Assembly (NCBI GenBank): GCA_034508935.3
Contig: CM067442.1
Coordinates: 92,997,291-93,061,290 of the forward strand
DNA length: 64,000 nt
Direction of reading: 5' to 3'
Source of the DNA: Berghia stephanieae
Lineage: Eukaryota > Mollusca > Gastropoda > Nudibranchia > Aeolidiidae
Of the stretch, positions 43,325-57,399 are shown piece by piece; the stretch's first letter is position 1; each line of letters begins with the position of its first letter. The notes under the pieces were generated by a model. The model searched no databases. It saw only the letters and a list, made by a program, of their open reading frames with translations, and had not been told where the DNA came from. The position numbers and the translations under genes are program-made.

Positions 43325-43832
43325 AGTGTGGTCTTTGACCTCCCATGGTGGGCAGGAGGTCAAGCTATGTCTTCTATCACCTTATATCCGTTTTCCGAGT
43401 TGCTTTCTGTCTTTGTCTTGGAATGGGATTATTTGGTTTTGTCCTAGCCCTGGCCGGAGTCCTTGATTGGGGGGGGGGGGGGGGGGGGGGCAGTCAATTG
43501 TATAGTTATTGTTTTGGGAGATGATATTTTTTTCCATGTAAAAATCATCTTTCTGTTATGTATTGTTACATTATTTTGTTTTAAATATATATTGGTTTGC
43601 CCCATGTTTGTGTTTGGATGAGACTTTTGGTAATCTCAAACTAAGTACACTGATAGTGGGCTCTTGGAATCTACATCTGTTCCCTATTTGAACCCTTCCC
43701 CTTTGTCTTACTTTTTCTTGTGTGCTTTCAATTGTAGATCTATAACTTATTTGAGACTATTCCATTTCCATAACCCGAATGTGTCACAAGTGCTGTAAAA
43801 CCCTTAAAAACAAACATCATATTTTCTAGTCT
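43325..43832 (+). mobile_element. family A non-autonomous repeat
   Basis: Nearly complete copy: TTTGACCTCCCATGGTGGGC start, TTGTCTTGGAATGGGATTA, TTGTTTTGGGAGATGATATT, GATCTCAAACTAAGTAC-like segment, TAATTGTAATTCTAGAACTT-like segment and a TGTAAAACCCTTAAAAAC tail. A poly(G) run of about 24 bases (43468-43491) interrupts it where other copies have GGGAGGGAAACAG. Confidence 0.75.
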
Positions 43833-44475
43833 AAATATAAGCTGGTCGTCAATAAAGATCCTCCATCCTCGCTTTTTTACTTCCCGTAATCCTAAGAATC
43901 CTGCCTATACATCCTGCTACTAAAATAGTTATGCTCCCCTTATTATTCAGTAAGTAACCTATTCATTATTAGTCATCCGAAGGACTGGTTACATACATGC
44001 TTCCAATGATTTTGGATTCGGAAGAGTTGAAGGTGTGATGTCACGACTTATAAATATTTTTGAACGGCCAAATGTGGACAAATTCGTATTTTTTCTCTCT
44101 CCGCATTTTGATTTCATCAACTAAAATTTCACAGGAAAAGAGATATTATTTGTTATTCTACTTAAACATGTTTACAGTGTTTGATCTTATTGTACTACAT
44201 TGCATCAATTCTGAAGCATTTAAATATAATAATTCATATAAAGAATGGTTGAAACTAGGTATGCTTTCTGATTTAAACACATGCTATTTTTCTTGAATTT
44301 TTAATTATTTTTATTTATTTATTTATTTTCATTAAGAATAGAACATTTAGTGTTTGTAGTCTGTGGCAGGTCTGTATATTTATCTGATGATAGTTATTTT
44401 ATTGGACCATCGTTTTACACCATAAGATCAATAAAGTTGCTATTTTATATATAGTCTTGTTTTTCTTATATACCT
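43833..44475. other. unassigned AT-rich stretch
   Basis: Between family A copies; no coding or repeat signal recognised. Confidence 0.35.
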
Positions 44476-44477
44476 AG

Positions 44478-44770
44478 ATACTTATGACCTCTCATAGTGG
44501 GCAGGGGGTCACTTTCTGAGTCTTCTATCCCCATAGATTTGTTTTTTTTTGAGTTGCTTTCTGCTTTTGTCTGGAAATGGGATTACTTGGTTTTGTCTGG
44601 GCCCTTGTCGGAGTCTTTGGCTGAGAGGGAAACAATCTAGTGCATGGCGTTAGTTTTGTGAGGTGATTTTTTTTCATCATAAATCATCTCTCTTCTATGT
44701 ACTGATAGTTATATTTTTTGTTTTGAACTTATCTTGTAAATATTTGAGTGTATTCCTCTTATTGATATAC
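44478..44770 (+). mobile_element. family A repeat, 5' half
   Basis: TATGACCTCTCATAGTGGGC through TTTTGTGAGGTGATTTTTTT to GAGTGTATTCCTCTTATTG. The 3' half is missing. Confidence 0.7.
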
Positions 44771-44772
44771 CA

Positions 44773-44850
44773 GGGCTGAGAATCTTCCGCCTAAATGGTG
44801 GTTTATCTCCACCCATCACCATCACTGTTCCGCCTTTTAAAAAGACTCAC
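44773..44850 (+). repeat. repeat shared with 11446-11545
   Basis: GGGCTGAGAATCTTCCGCCT and AAATGGTGGTTTATCTCC, then CACCACTGGGTGGGG leading straight into a family A start. Confidence 0.65.
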
Positions 44851-44854
44851 CACT

Positions 44855-45292
44855 GGGTGGGGATCCTGACCTCCCATAGTGGGCAGGGAGGTACACACTG
44901 TGTCTTCTATCCCCTTATATCTGTTTTCCAACATGCTTTCTGTCTTTGTCTCGGAATGAGATTACTTGGTTTTGTCCTGGCACTGGCCGGAGTCCTAGCT
45001 GGGAGGGAAACAGTCAAATGCACAGTTATTGTTTTGGGAGATGATATTTTTTTCCTTGTAAATCATCTCTCTGTTATGTATTATTATATTTGTTATTTTG
45101 AATGTATAATGTAAGCATTTGAGTGTATTCCTCTTTGTGCCCGAATGAGACTTATAGGTGATCTCAAACTAAGTACATTGGTGGTATGCTCTTGGAATCT
45201 ACATCTGATCCCTTTTTGTTCCGTTCCCCTATGTCTTACTTTTTCTTGGGTGCTTTAATTGTAATTCTAGAACTTTTTACTATCCCATTTTC
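44855..45292 (+). mobile_element. family A repeat, 3' end cut by the next copy
   Basis: Starts GGGTGGGGATCCTGACCTCC and reaches TTTTTACTATCCCATTTTCC, where another copy (45293) begins with GGGTGGGGTTCCTACCTCCC. The hairpin and tail are lost. Confidence 0.75.
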
Positions 45293-45835
45293 CCGGGTGG
45301 GGTTCCTACCTCCCATAGTGGGCAGGGAGGTACTTGCTGTGTCTTCTATCCCCTCTTATCTGTTTTTCAATTGCTTTCTGTCTTTGTCTTGGAATGAGAT
45401 TGCTTGGTTTTGTCCTGACTTGGGTCGGAGTCCTTGGCTGAGAGGGAAACAGTCGAATGTATAGTTATAGTTTTGGGAGATGATATTTTTTTCCTTGTAA
45501 ATCATCTCTCTATTATGCATTGTATTTTGTTTAGTTTACATATTATATTATATGATCAGTAAACATTTGAGTGTATTTCTCTTAGATGGGACCTGTGCTT
45601 GTGTCTGGGTGAGACATTAAGGTGATCTCAAACTAAGTACTTTGACGGTGTGCTCTTGGAATCTACATCTGTTCCCTATTTGAACCAATTCCCCTTTGTC
45701 TTACCTTTTCTTTTGTGCTTTAATTGTAATTCTAGAACTTTTGACTATCCCATTTTCTTCCTTTTTACTGGCGCTAATATGACCTTAATGTGTTGCAAGC
45801 GCCGTAAAACCCTTAAAAACAAAACAAACAAAACA
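45293..45835 (+). mobile_element. family A repeat, essentially complete
   Basis: Best reference copy, about 540 bases: CCTACCTCCCATAGTGGGCA, TTGGGAGATGATATTTTTTT, GATCTCAAACTAAGTAC, TCTTGGAATCTACATCTG, TAATTGTAATTCTAGAACTT, then a 3' stem GGCGC ... GCGCC around TGACCTTAATGTGTTGCAA and a GTAAAACCCTTAAAAACAAA tail with AAACA repeats. No open frame of note, no tRNA head and no terminal inverted repeat: a LINE-mobilised non-autonomous element. Confidence 0.75.
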
Positions 45836-45837
45836 AA

Positions 45838-45925
45838 TATCCCATTTTCATCCTTTTTACTGGCGCTGATATAACCTAAATGTGTTGCAAGCGCCGTAAA
45901 ACCCTTAAAAACAAACAAAACACAC
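45838..45925 (+). mobile_element. family A repeat, extra 3' end
   Basis: Repeats the last 85 bases (TTTTTACTGGCGCTGATATA ... GCGCCGTAAAACCCTTAAAA) directly after the previous tail, then ACACACAAACACACAC. Confidence 0.75.
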
Positions 45926-46034
45926 ACACAAACACACACTATCTTTCCTTCTGTAATACAAACCTAAATCTATAAAGTGGATCATATCCTTTTCACATCA
46001 GCCATCATTCTCTCTTTCAACCTTCAAGTACACA

Positions 46035-46068
46035 CCTTATCACCACCACCACCACCACCACCACCACT

Positions 46069-46105
<37 letters not shown>

Positions 46106-46385
46106 CATCATCATCATCATCACTGCCACTACTACTACAACCACCTCCACCACACCATCATCATCTTCACCATCATTGCCACCACCACTACGACATCATC
46201 ACAACACTATCACCATAAAACAACAATCACTACCACATCCTTACCACCACAACTACAACCTCCTCCAACACAACAATATCACCACCACCACTTCTGCAAC
46301 CACCACAACCACATACATTATCATTACTGCCACCACTACAACAGCCGCCATCATATCATTATTACCACCACACCTACCATTCATT
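46035..46385. repeat. CAC/CAT-rich degenerate trinucleotide repeat
   Basis: (ACC)n, then (ATC)n, then mixed ACC/ACT/ATC, like 11540-12035. The His/Thr/Ser-rich frame is a repeat product. Confidence 0.9.
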
Positions 46386-46624
46386 TTAATATTTTATACA
46401 TCATAAATTGGTTTTTGGAACTTTACTTGATTTGAAACAAGGGGTATTAGGATGATTATAGATCTCAATAGATTATATTTTGTTTGCAGAAATTCCTGTT
46501 TAAGCATTGAAATTGTTCGGAATTGTTTCTGCAATTTACGTGAGCCAAATTTTAAGTTGGCGTCTCTGGTCAACTTAACAATGGGATGTGGGCATTAGTG
46601 AATCTGTGAATACGGGAGATGTAT

Positions 46625-46735
46625 GTGGCGACTACCACTACTACTACAACCATCATCACATCATCATCCTTACCACAACCACTACAACCACCACCACATC
46701 AGTATCCCTACCACTACCATTACTACAACCACCAT
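46625..46735. repeat. ACC-rich repeat, short
   Basis: Same composition as the previous tract, preceded by unique sequence at 46390-46620. Confidence 0.8.
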
Positions 46736-46924
46736 GTTATAATTACACTTTCAGTTTTTGAAATTCCTCCGAGTGATGTCAGAAATTGCTGGGAGACACA
46801 TTTTGGATTGCATCACAATAAATTTTAATGAAATTTAAATTTATAGGTTATTTTTGCATGGATGGTTCTTGATCTAAGCGCTGAAAAATTTCCTCCTTTT
46901 TAGTGACCTGTCATTCTCATCCCT

Positions 46925-47170
46925 GATATACTGTGTTTGTGTCAGGATGGGACTTTTAGATGTTTTCAGACTAAGTACATCGATCTGTATGCTCTTGGAT
47001 CTACATCTGATCCCTATTTGTACCAATTCCCCTGTCTTACTTTTTCTTGGTTGCTTTAATTGTAATTCTAGAATTTTTTACTATCCCTTTTCTCCTTTTT
47101 TTCACTGGCGCTGATTTGACCTAGATGTGTCGCAAGTGCCGCAAAACCCTTAAAAACAAACAAACAAACA
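46925..47170 (+). mobile_element. family A repeat, 3' half
   Basis: From GTGTTTGTGTCAGGATGGGA to the GGCGCTGATTTGACC stem and the AAACAAACAAACA tail. Confidence 0.7.
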
Positions 47171-47214
47171 GTTAAAATTTATTGTTTAATCACGACAGTA
47201 GGATCTTATATTCC

Positions 47215-47968
47215 TTTCTGGTGGTTCTATGACCTTATATGAAGACTGGATGGGGTTTCTGACATTTCTGACATAGGGGGCTGAAAATCACTACTTGCTG
47301 TGTCCTTTTCTATCCTCATTGTTGCGCTCTGTCCTCGTCCTGGATTGAGATTGCTCGTTTTTTTTTTTATGGTCCTGGCTGGGATCCTTAGCTTGGAGAG
47401 AAATAGTAGTCAAATGTATGGTAACCTTTTTTTTCTTCTTTTTTTTTGTTGAGAGATGACATTTTTTACCTGCAAATAATCTCTCTGATGTATTTTCATA
47501 GTTGTTATTGAATATACAGTAGTTTGGGGGCAGCTTGGCTCAGCAGTAATGTCTTTGCTTTGTACCCAAAAGGTACCGAGTTCGATCACCCGCCACTATG
47601 CTGTGTGGCCTCGAGCAAGTCACCTCACCCTAGCTAAATTTGCGGCGCTGCACTGCGGCTAATGTTTGGGTTATTCCAGTATTCTCTTGGAATAGATCCT
47701 AGAGACAAATTTCCCCTATGGGATGAATAAAGGGAATTTTATTTTATTTATTTGTAAACATTTTGAGTGTATCCTCCCTTCGCTTTAGCCTGGTTATTAC
47801 TTTTAGGTAATGTCAAAACAGGCACTGTTTGAACCAGTCCAATTGTTTGCATTTCATTTGGTGCTTTTTAAACTTCAGATCTACAACTTTTCCTCTATCA
47901 TCTTCCTGTTTACTAGCGCTGAAGTGACCTGATAGTGATGCCAGCGCCGTGAAACCCCTTAAAGCAAA
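47215..47968 (+). mobile_element. family A repeat interrupted by a SINE
   Basis: 5' part 47215-47524 (GGGGTTTCTGACAT, TCCTCGTCCTGGATTGAGAT, GAGAGATGACATTTTTTACC) and 3' part 47757-47968 (AACATTTTGAGTGTATCCTC to CAGCGCCGTGAAACCCCTTA). The SINE at 47525-47756 sits at the point where other copies run straight from GAATGTATA to the ATTTGAGTGTATTCC segment. Confidence 0.65.
47525..47756 (+). mobile_element. tRNA-derived SINE, family D
   Basis: Head GGGGCAGCTTGGCTCAGCAG (A box) and CCGAGTTCGATCACCC (B box), then GAGCAAGTCACCTCACCC, GATCCTAGAGACAAATTTCC and a GGGATGAATAAAGGGAATTT tail with TTTAT repeats. Structure and length (230 bases) are typical of a SINE with a LINE-like 3' end. Confidence 0.75.
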
Positions 47969-48180
47969 AACAAAGTGTACGAGGAATTGAACGACTGCAT
48001 TTTGTCCAGGTCCAAGACAAGCTTGCGGAATAGATAAGAATTGTGATTGTGAGGCACATTCAGCATGAGGAAATATTTAAAATGGGCATTTTAATGGTAG
48101 AATACTTATCCTTTGCTTTGATGTTTTTTATAACTTAAACAATGACACTAGTTTATCATGAGCTTTTACTTTTATTGGTC

Positions 48181-48183
<3 letters not shown>

Positions 48184-48233
<50 letters not shown>

Positions 48234-48313
48234 GGTTTCTCTCTCTCTCTCTGTGTCTATCTCTCCTTCTCTCTCGTTCTCTCTTTCTCTCTCTCTCTCT
48301 CTCTCGCTCGCTC

Positions 48314-48356
<43 letters not shown>

Positions 48357-48372
48357 TATTTCTCTCTCTCTC

Positions 48373-48440
<68 letters not shown>
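48184..48440. repeat. (CT)n microsatellite with T-rich tail
   Basis: About 257 bases of CT with TTT, GT and CG interruptions, followed by T-rich sequence and a poly(G) run near 48500-48517. Confidence 0.95.
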
Positions 48441-48442
<2 letters not shown>

Positions 48443-48519
48443 TTTTCCTTTTCTTTTCTTTTCATTTTCTTCTTTTTTTTTTTTGGGTCTTTTTTATGTT
48501 AGGGGGGGGGGGGGGGAAG

Positions 48520-48879
48520 AAACAAATAGTCCATGATTGAAAATCTGGCATTGGAAGTAAATTCAATCTTTCAACACATGAAGTAAACGTTTCCTGGCCT
48601 AAATAACAAAGGTGACTTGTCATTGTGCATCAAATTTAATATTGGAGCCATTATTTTATATCATATTATGATATATAAAATAATGACCTCACTGTTTCTT
48701 GTATAGTTCGTAAGTAATTGCTAATAACTTATCAGATGAACTATCACATGTCCATTAAGTGGTTGTTAAGTTAACCCCAGTCAAATCAAGTTACTAATCT
48801 ACAACGGCAATTTAACAACGGTATACTCTTTTTTGTTGTTGTTGAAAACGATGGTGTCAGGGCGACGTGTACATATATG
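48520..48879. other. unassigned
   Basis: No feature recognised except a short palindromic ATATTATGATATATAAAATA-like stretch near 48660. Confidence 0.35.
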
Positions 48880-49005
48880 CAGGTCTGACACCCGAATGGA
48901 GTTATGGGCCTACTTTAACATTGTTGTATTGGACAATATTTTGCGTCATTCTTTGAGAGTTCCATTACAACGATGAGCCCATAATAAATTCTATTATCAG
49001 ATCTG
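48880..49005 (+). mobile_element. palindromic MITE family M1, full copy
   Basis: Ends CAGGTCTGACACCCGAA and ATTCTATTATCAGATCTG are imperfect inverted repeats. Inside, GGGCCTACTTTAACATTGTT facing TTACAACGATGAGCCC forms the inner stem, separated by GGACAATATTTTGCGTC. 126 bases, non-coding. Relatives at 714-815 and 991-1098. Confidence 0.6.
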
Positions 49006-49009
49006 CAAA

Positions 49010-49640
49010 CAAGTGCACGTTGTGTCATGGGCAACAAAGAAAAACCGAACAATAAACCAACAAAACGGGACTTGGCCGCGCCTCAATTGGATCCTATTAT
49101 GTTGTAAAATGAAACGGATAGCATAATTGGGGGACATTGTATCTAAAAACAAAAAGGTCAAATGTCACACTAAACCGACGTTGAGAACGCTGCGTTTTTT
49201 GGTTCAAAATCTGCCCAACACTGATTTTTTTAAATAGCTCCGCCAAAGACATATGTCAGAAAGAATACTGATTGTGTGTCAGATAAAATATAATATCCGT
49301 TTAAGATAAAACAATTGATTTTAACCAATTTTATACAACACAATCTTCAACCATTGTACAACAGTTGTGCACAATTTGAATGTATAACAATGAGATCGAA
49401 TAAAACAAACAAACAAACAAAAAAAAAAAAAAACCCACAAAAAAACACGCGATATTAAGAAAAAATTGCGACAACTATGAGAACCCCCCCCCTCCCCCCC
49501 CCCCCACCCCGGGCAAACAAAAAAAAAAGAAGAAAAACCGAAGGGTGGAATGGTAATATATTAACTTTACAATAGCTACCTCTTAAACAAGTTATATTGG
49601 ATTAAATATTACCATTGATTTATCCTAGTATCAGAAGCAC
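49010..49640. other. unassigned; poly(C) run at 49485-49510
   Basis: AT-rich with A-rich runs and a C-rich run broken by T and A. No gene recognised. Confidence 0.4.
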
Positions 49641-49720
49641 AATACGCGTCAACAGTCGCAACGTCGCTCCCTCGTAATGACGCATGATAACTTAGTAACT
49701 GGCTCTAAACTATCTGAACA

Positions 49721-49840
49721 ATGGCGGACGCCCTTATGAAATATTTCTCCGACGAGCATAAAAGAGTATCCAGAGGGGAAAAATCCATTATAAATTCTGA
49801 TCATATTTTGACTTTTACACATTCTGATCACAAGACATGA
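49721..49840 (+). CDS. candidate small ORF or first coding exon
   Basis: AACAATGGCGGACGCC is a good start context. The frame reads MADALMKYFSDEHKRVSRGE, then KSIINSDHILTFTHSDHKT and stops at TGA (49838-49840). The charged start looks like a genuine protein N-terminus, but I do not recognise the family and see no clear donor before the stop. The ATGGCGGAC core and a GATGGCCGCC at 49899 resemble YY1-type promoter elements, so this could be the 5' end of a gene or a retroposed fragment of one. Confidence 0.3.
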   Translation: MADALMKYFSDEHKRVSRGEKSIINSDHILTFTHSDHKT

Positions 49841-50393
49841 AAAGTTCTAGCCAGCATGAAGAATAAAAAGTACCGATTTTCTTTGTTTAGAACCACGATG
49901 GCCGCCGTTGCTGGGCAACGTGATATGAGACCCGAGTGACGCCAACTTTATTCCGTCTATAAGTGAGTTGTCGTTAGAAGTGCTCAAGGAAACAAATGAC
50001 CCCATTAGTTGAACTATTGAATAACACTCACTACTTATTATTATTATTTTAAAAAAATTTTTGTATGTGTGTGTGGACATCATCGACTTGTATTCTGACG
50101 TCTTTTTGGTCAGTGTTAGGCAATGAGTTTACAAAGGCCTCCCCCTCCCCACCTTACCAATGAGACCCACGTTCTTCAGCCAAATTGTTTTGTGTTCTGC
50201 ATGGAACCCAGCGTGTAACCTTTAGGTCCAAGTTTCGAGTGGGTGGCGCTAACTTGAGGCCTGGACAAGGTTCTTTACTCACATGATCAACCGACTCGGG
50301 AGTAAAATGAGTAGACCAAACTGGTAACAGGGTTGCATCTGTCATAAAAAGGGTAATACGCATCAACAGTCGTAACGTCACTTCCCTCGTAAT

Positions 50394-52476
<2,083 letters not shown>

Positions 52477-53902
52477 CAGGGACGGCTGGTAATATTGGGC
52501 AGGGTGGGCAAATACCAGCCTGTTTTTTCAAGTTATAAGCTGTATTACCAGGTCCGAAATAATCTAATTTAAATTAGATAATTTCAAAAGTTAGTACTTA
52601 AACTTGATACTTCGTACTGAAATCAATTTGTGTGTATTTTTGATAGATTGAGAATCACCATGCACCCCGTAATACATAAACCAGGATACGCTCCTGTTCT
52701 TTTTATCAACCCCCCCCCCCCCCCTCAAACCACTCCACTCCGCCCACATCGTCATCTCATCGTCTTGTCGCCTGACAGTGAACTCCAATTTTGCTGTCTG
52801 GCCTCTCTAGTACTAGGTCGGGCTAATTCAAATGAGCCCCTTATAAACCAGTGAACACTAAATTAAATAGAGATTTTGGCAAACGTACTTTTTCTTATTT
52901 ATTGCCTTACTTGTGCTGGTACCATTGATGTAATGACATTGGGGAAGTTTCGGTATTGAATTTAATTTATTAATTTACTAATATATCAATTTAGTATTAA
53001 CTTGTGTTGTTTTTTATATATTTGTTTATCCATTTAAATTATTTCTTTTTTTTTCTCTCGTTTTCCTTAGTGCTTCTCAAAACTCATTTATTTAAATTGT
53101 TTTCTTATTTGATTTTTTTTTTGGTGTTTTTGTTTTTGTTTTCTTTAACAAATTAATTTGTTAGTTCTTTTTTTTCCAATTCTTAAAGTAATTACCGCTG
53201 TATTTTTATTGCCAGACTAAATATTTTTGCAAAACAATGTGATTTTCTATTGTATTTCCTCTAATAAAACAAAACACTTTTATTCAAAAGTCAAGACTAA
53301 ATAAATATATAAAATACAACCACCATTTTGGTTTTCTCAACACTTGAATTAGTATACGAGAAATACTCTTCTGAGAAAAGAGAGAGTTGAATTCTAAGTT
53401 ATAGAGGAAATAATAAATACGTTTAATAAAAGGAAGGGTGGGCAGATTCCGTACTTGCCCGTCCTGAAGCTAATACATAGGATAAGATAGTTCGTGATGA
53501 AGAGGCGGGAAGCTAGGGGTTGGTTGGGTAAGGAGTAAAGATAACACGGTCGTTATTGTCATAGTCTAACGAATGCATGAGGAGAGATTGGTAGCATTGT
53601 TTTGTCTTAATTGTATTGGATGAATTATTGGCGACAGCCTAAGATTAAATAAATTTTGTTTTTGTTGTCTTTTTTTTTTTTTACTACGGAACTGATTCTT
53701 GTCATAGCAGACCTGCCCTTTTGAAATAGGAAAATAAAAATCGTAGTTTTCAGGATTAAGAAAATCCTAGATATTTTAACTACCCTTTAAAAAAATCACC
53801 GGAATTTTCGTCTATTATAGGTATCAAATTTTAAAAAAACGAGAAAAACTGATTGCAAACGTAATAATGATGGTGGTGGTAGTAATGATGATGGTATTAT
53901 TA

Positions 53903-53989
<87 letters not shown>

Positions 53990-54554
53990 GTACGTATTGG
54001 TGGGATTACGATTGTTTTATTTATTTTTTTGTGTGGTTATTAATGGTATCAGTTTATTGTTTGGTTCCATTTATCATTTTTTCCCACTTTCATGTATGTT
54101 GTCATCAAATTGTATGATTTATTGGCAAAAGCCTAAGATTGAATAAACTTTGTAATATCGTATAGTAATCATCATTGTCGACGACATCGTCGTTGTCATC
54201 ATAATCATTATTAACAGCAACAACAATAACAACAACATTAACAACAAGTACTACAATAGCAATAAAAACAATATCAACATCATCATATAATTTCCGTCAT
54301 CGTCTGCACAACTATCATTCTAACCAACAGTACCACCAAAACCACTACCATAATTACATCCTCCTCACCGTCTCCTCTTCCTCCTCCTCCTCCACCACCA
54401 CCACCGCTACCACTATTCCAACCACTTCCACCACCGGCACAATCATTCTAACCACCAAGAGAGCAGTAAAAATGATGCAATTTGAGCTCTGAATGAAACT
54501 CGAGTCATATCGCTGTTGTTGCTTCTCGATTAAAACTTTACAGTTACTACGTAC
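52477..54554. repeat. tandem duplication unit 2 (2.08 kb)
   Basis: Directly abuts unit 1. Differences are mainly homopolymer and microsatellite lengths (poly(C) 52709-52725, T runs, TTA count) plus a few substitutions, for example GTAATA/GTAATATT near the start. Confidence 0.9.
53894..53988. repeat. (TTA)n microsatellite
   Basis: Counterpart of 51806-51908 in duplication unit 2. Confidence 0.95.
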
Positions 54555-54807
54555 TACTGAAAACCAGTAATGTAACAGAAATATTAATCTTGCGTTGAGG
54601 GATTAAAGCATCTCTTTAATTTTTCGAGTGAACGAAATGGACTTCTATTGTCAAGGTGTTGTCGCATTATGTCTCTTCGCTTTATTTTTTTGTTGTATTC
54701 TTTCGTGATTCATTTTTGATTACGTTTGGAATAATTAAAATCTACTGGTATTGTCCTTTCATTGTGAATGTGATTATTTGTGGTTGAAATATTTTATTTT
54801 TTTTAAA

Positions 54808-54814
54808 GGTGAAC

Positions 54815-54897
<83 letters not shown>
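54808..54897. repeat. poly(A) followed by (AT)n
   Basis: About 35 A then about 27 AT units. A second (AT)n block follows at 54943-55050, separated by about 45 bases of unique sequence. Confidence 0.95.
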
Positions 54898-54898
<1 letters not shown>

Positions 54899-54941
54899 CC
54901 GAATCATCTTTGCCCCACCACTATAAATAGGCTAGAACCGC

Positions 54942-55050
<109 letters not shown>

Positions 55051-55259
55051 ATCGAAGTTCGGGTCCTGATAATTTCTCTCCCAATGTCATATCCCGAGCG
55101 TTGGAAAGCGAAGCGATTTTAATGTTTCGGGAGCGAGCAAAACAAGTGTCATTTGATTAGAGAATGAATAGGAAAAAAAACTGGTATTGCTGATATTTCT
55201 TGATGTAGAAACTGAATTTTAAAAAAAGGCACTAGTGCTTGCTTGGACGATAGAAGGAA

Positions 55260-55264
55260 AAGAG

Positions 55265-55326
<62 letters not shown>

Positions 55327-55331
55327 CGGTC

Positions 55332-55380
<49 letters not shown>
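55260..55380. repeat. (GA)n microsatellite
   Basis: About 120 bases of GA with a CGGTCT interruption near 55328. Confidence 0.95.
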
Positions 55381-55381
<1 letters not shown>

Positions 55382-55639
55382 TATGGTCATAAGAGATCAG
55401 CAAATTATGTTTGATCTGGACTAGAACCAGTCACTATAATATTTATTTTTATCATACTGTTATCACCCTAAAATCAATATATCACATCGACGTCTCTATT
55501 ACGATGCACTCATCTGGTACAACCTGCGACCAAAATTCATGTCATTTCAGGGCTTAATGTTTAATTTATTGGCCTTAATGGTGACCGCTTCCATCTGTTT
55601 TAGGTCCTACATCAATGTTATCTTGCGACATGAGGAAAC

Positions 55640-55730
55640 CCGCTGATAATAAACTAGTCGCTCGTTTTATGACAATCGCCTTCGGGCCGATAGGTCCAGG
55701 ATTCGAGTCCCGCTCTGATCGGTACATAGT
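55640..55730 (+). mobile_element. tRNA-like sequence, tRNA-derived SINE or pseudo-tRNA
   Basis: ACTAGTCGCTCGTTTTATGA (D-arm region), ATCGCCTTCGGGCCGATAGG (anticodon-arm-like with loop CTTCGGG, hence TCG) and CCAGGATTCGAGTCCCG (T arm and B box). The D-arm is poor and an acceptor stem is not evident, so it is unlikely to be a working tRNA. Confidence 0.45.
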
Positions 55731-55834
55731 TGAGCAAAGTCGAAACAGGGGCACCGTAAATTATGCGCTTGAGAAGGGTAACCTCATTCCCTCTCTGGGC
55801 GGCGACTTTCATTAGTTTTTGCAGACCACAACAG

Positions 55835-56470
<636 letters not shown>

Positions 56471-56474
56471 CCCA

Positions 56475-57395
56475 CCCAGACAACAGTGTTTGTGGGACTT
56501 TCAAATCATTTCGGGTCAATTATTTTCTGAAGAGGACAATTAATTTGGATGATTAATTATTTCATTTTAATGCCTTTACTCTATAATTTCTATCTCGCCT
56601 CAATTATTTAGTTAAAATTATTAATTGATTCTTTAACGTATAGCCCGCCTTTGATGTCTAAATCTGTCCTCCAATTATTGACAACATAAATACATTATAA
56701 GTGTGTCATGTTTTTCTATCTATTGAATCATCCAGATTGCGTTCCACTAATCACTTGTTTGTACTTATATACACACTATGAATTTACAATCAAAACCACG
56801 GCTAAAATGGATATCTACACACCTGCCATTAATCGATGTTTCTAGAATATATTTACTTCCACAGGTTTTCATCTTTCATTATAAATATCGATGATCTCAA
56901 CTCGTCAGAAATTCTTAAAACTGACACCTCCAGGCCAAATTTAATGGGTTTTTTTGGGACAAGTTTAAGATCTCTTTAATTTAATGGGTATTTGAAATAC
57001 AGAATTTCTCATCAAAATGTTAAAAAGGTGTTTTATCAATGTACTACATTATGTGTGAGACAATTAATTTGGTTATTTTCTTTATATGTCGTACTCTGAA
57101 AGAATACGTAGTTAAATTTTGGCAAGAAAACTCGTCCTTCAAATATCGATTGATTAAAACGACCATCATCTTGGCAAAATATATTCAGAAATTCAATTAT
57201 GATTATCGACAACTTCCCGTGACTGCACTGTCCTTACAAAATGAATGATAATGTAAACAGTGCTTTGAAATAGTACTACCCTGTCAAATAATATGGGATT
57301 TTAAACATTTTTGAATTTTGTCGTAATTGGTCCCTTATTGATGCATTGCGTTTAGTTTAAAAAGTCACAACATCTGCCAGCCGGATATAACATAC
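56475..57395. other. unassigned AT-rich stretch
   Basis: No feature recognised. Confidence 0.4.
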
Positions 57396-57399
57396 CTTC

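Noticed and set aside
48142-48540. Ser/Leu-rich and Arg/Glu-rich frames
   Set aside because: Translations of the (CT)n tract on both strands; likewise at 20946-21280 for CTT and 55149 for GA.
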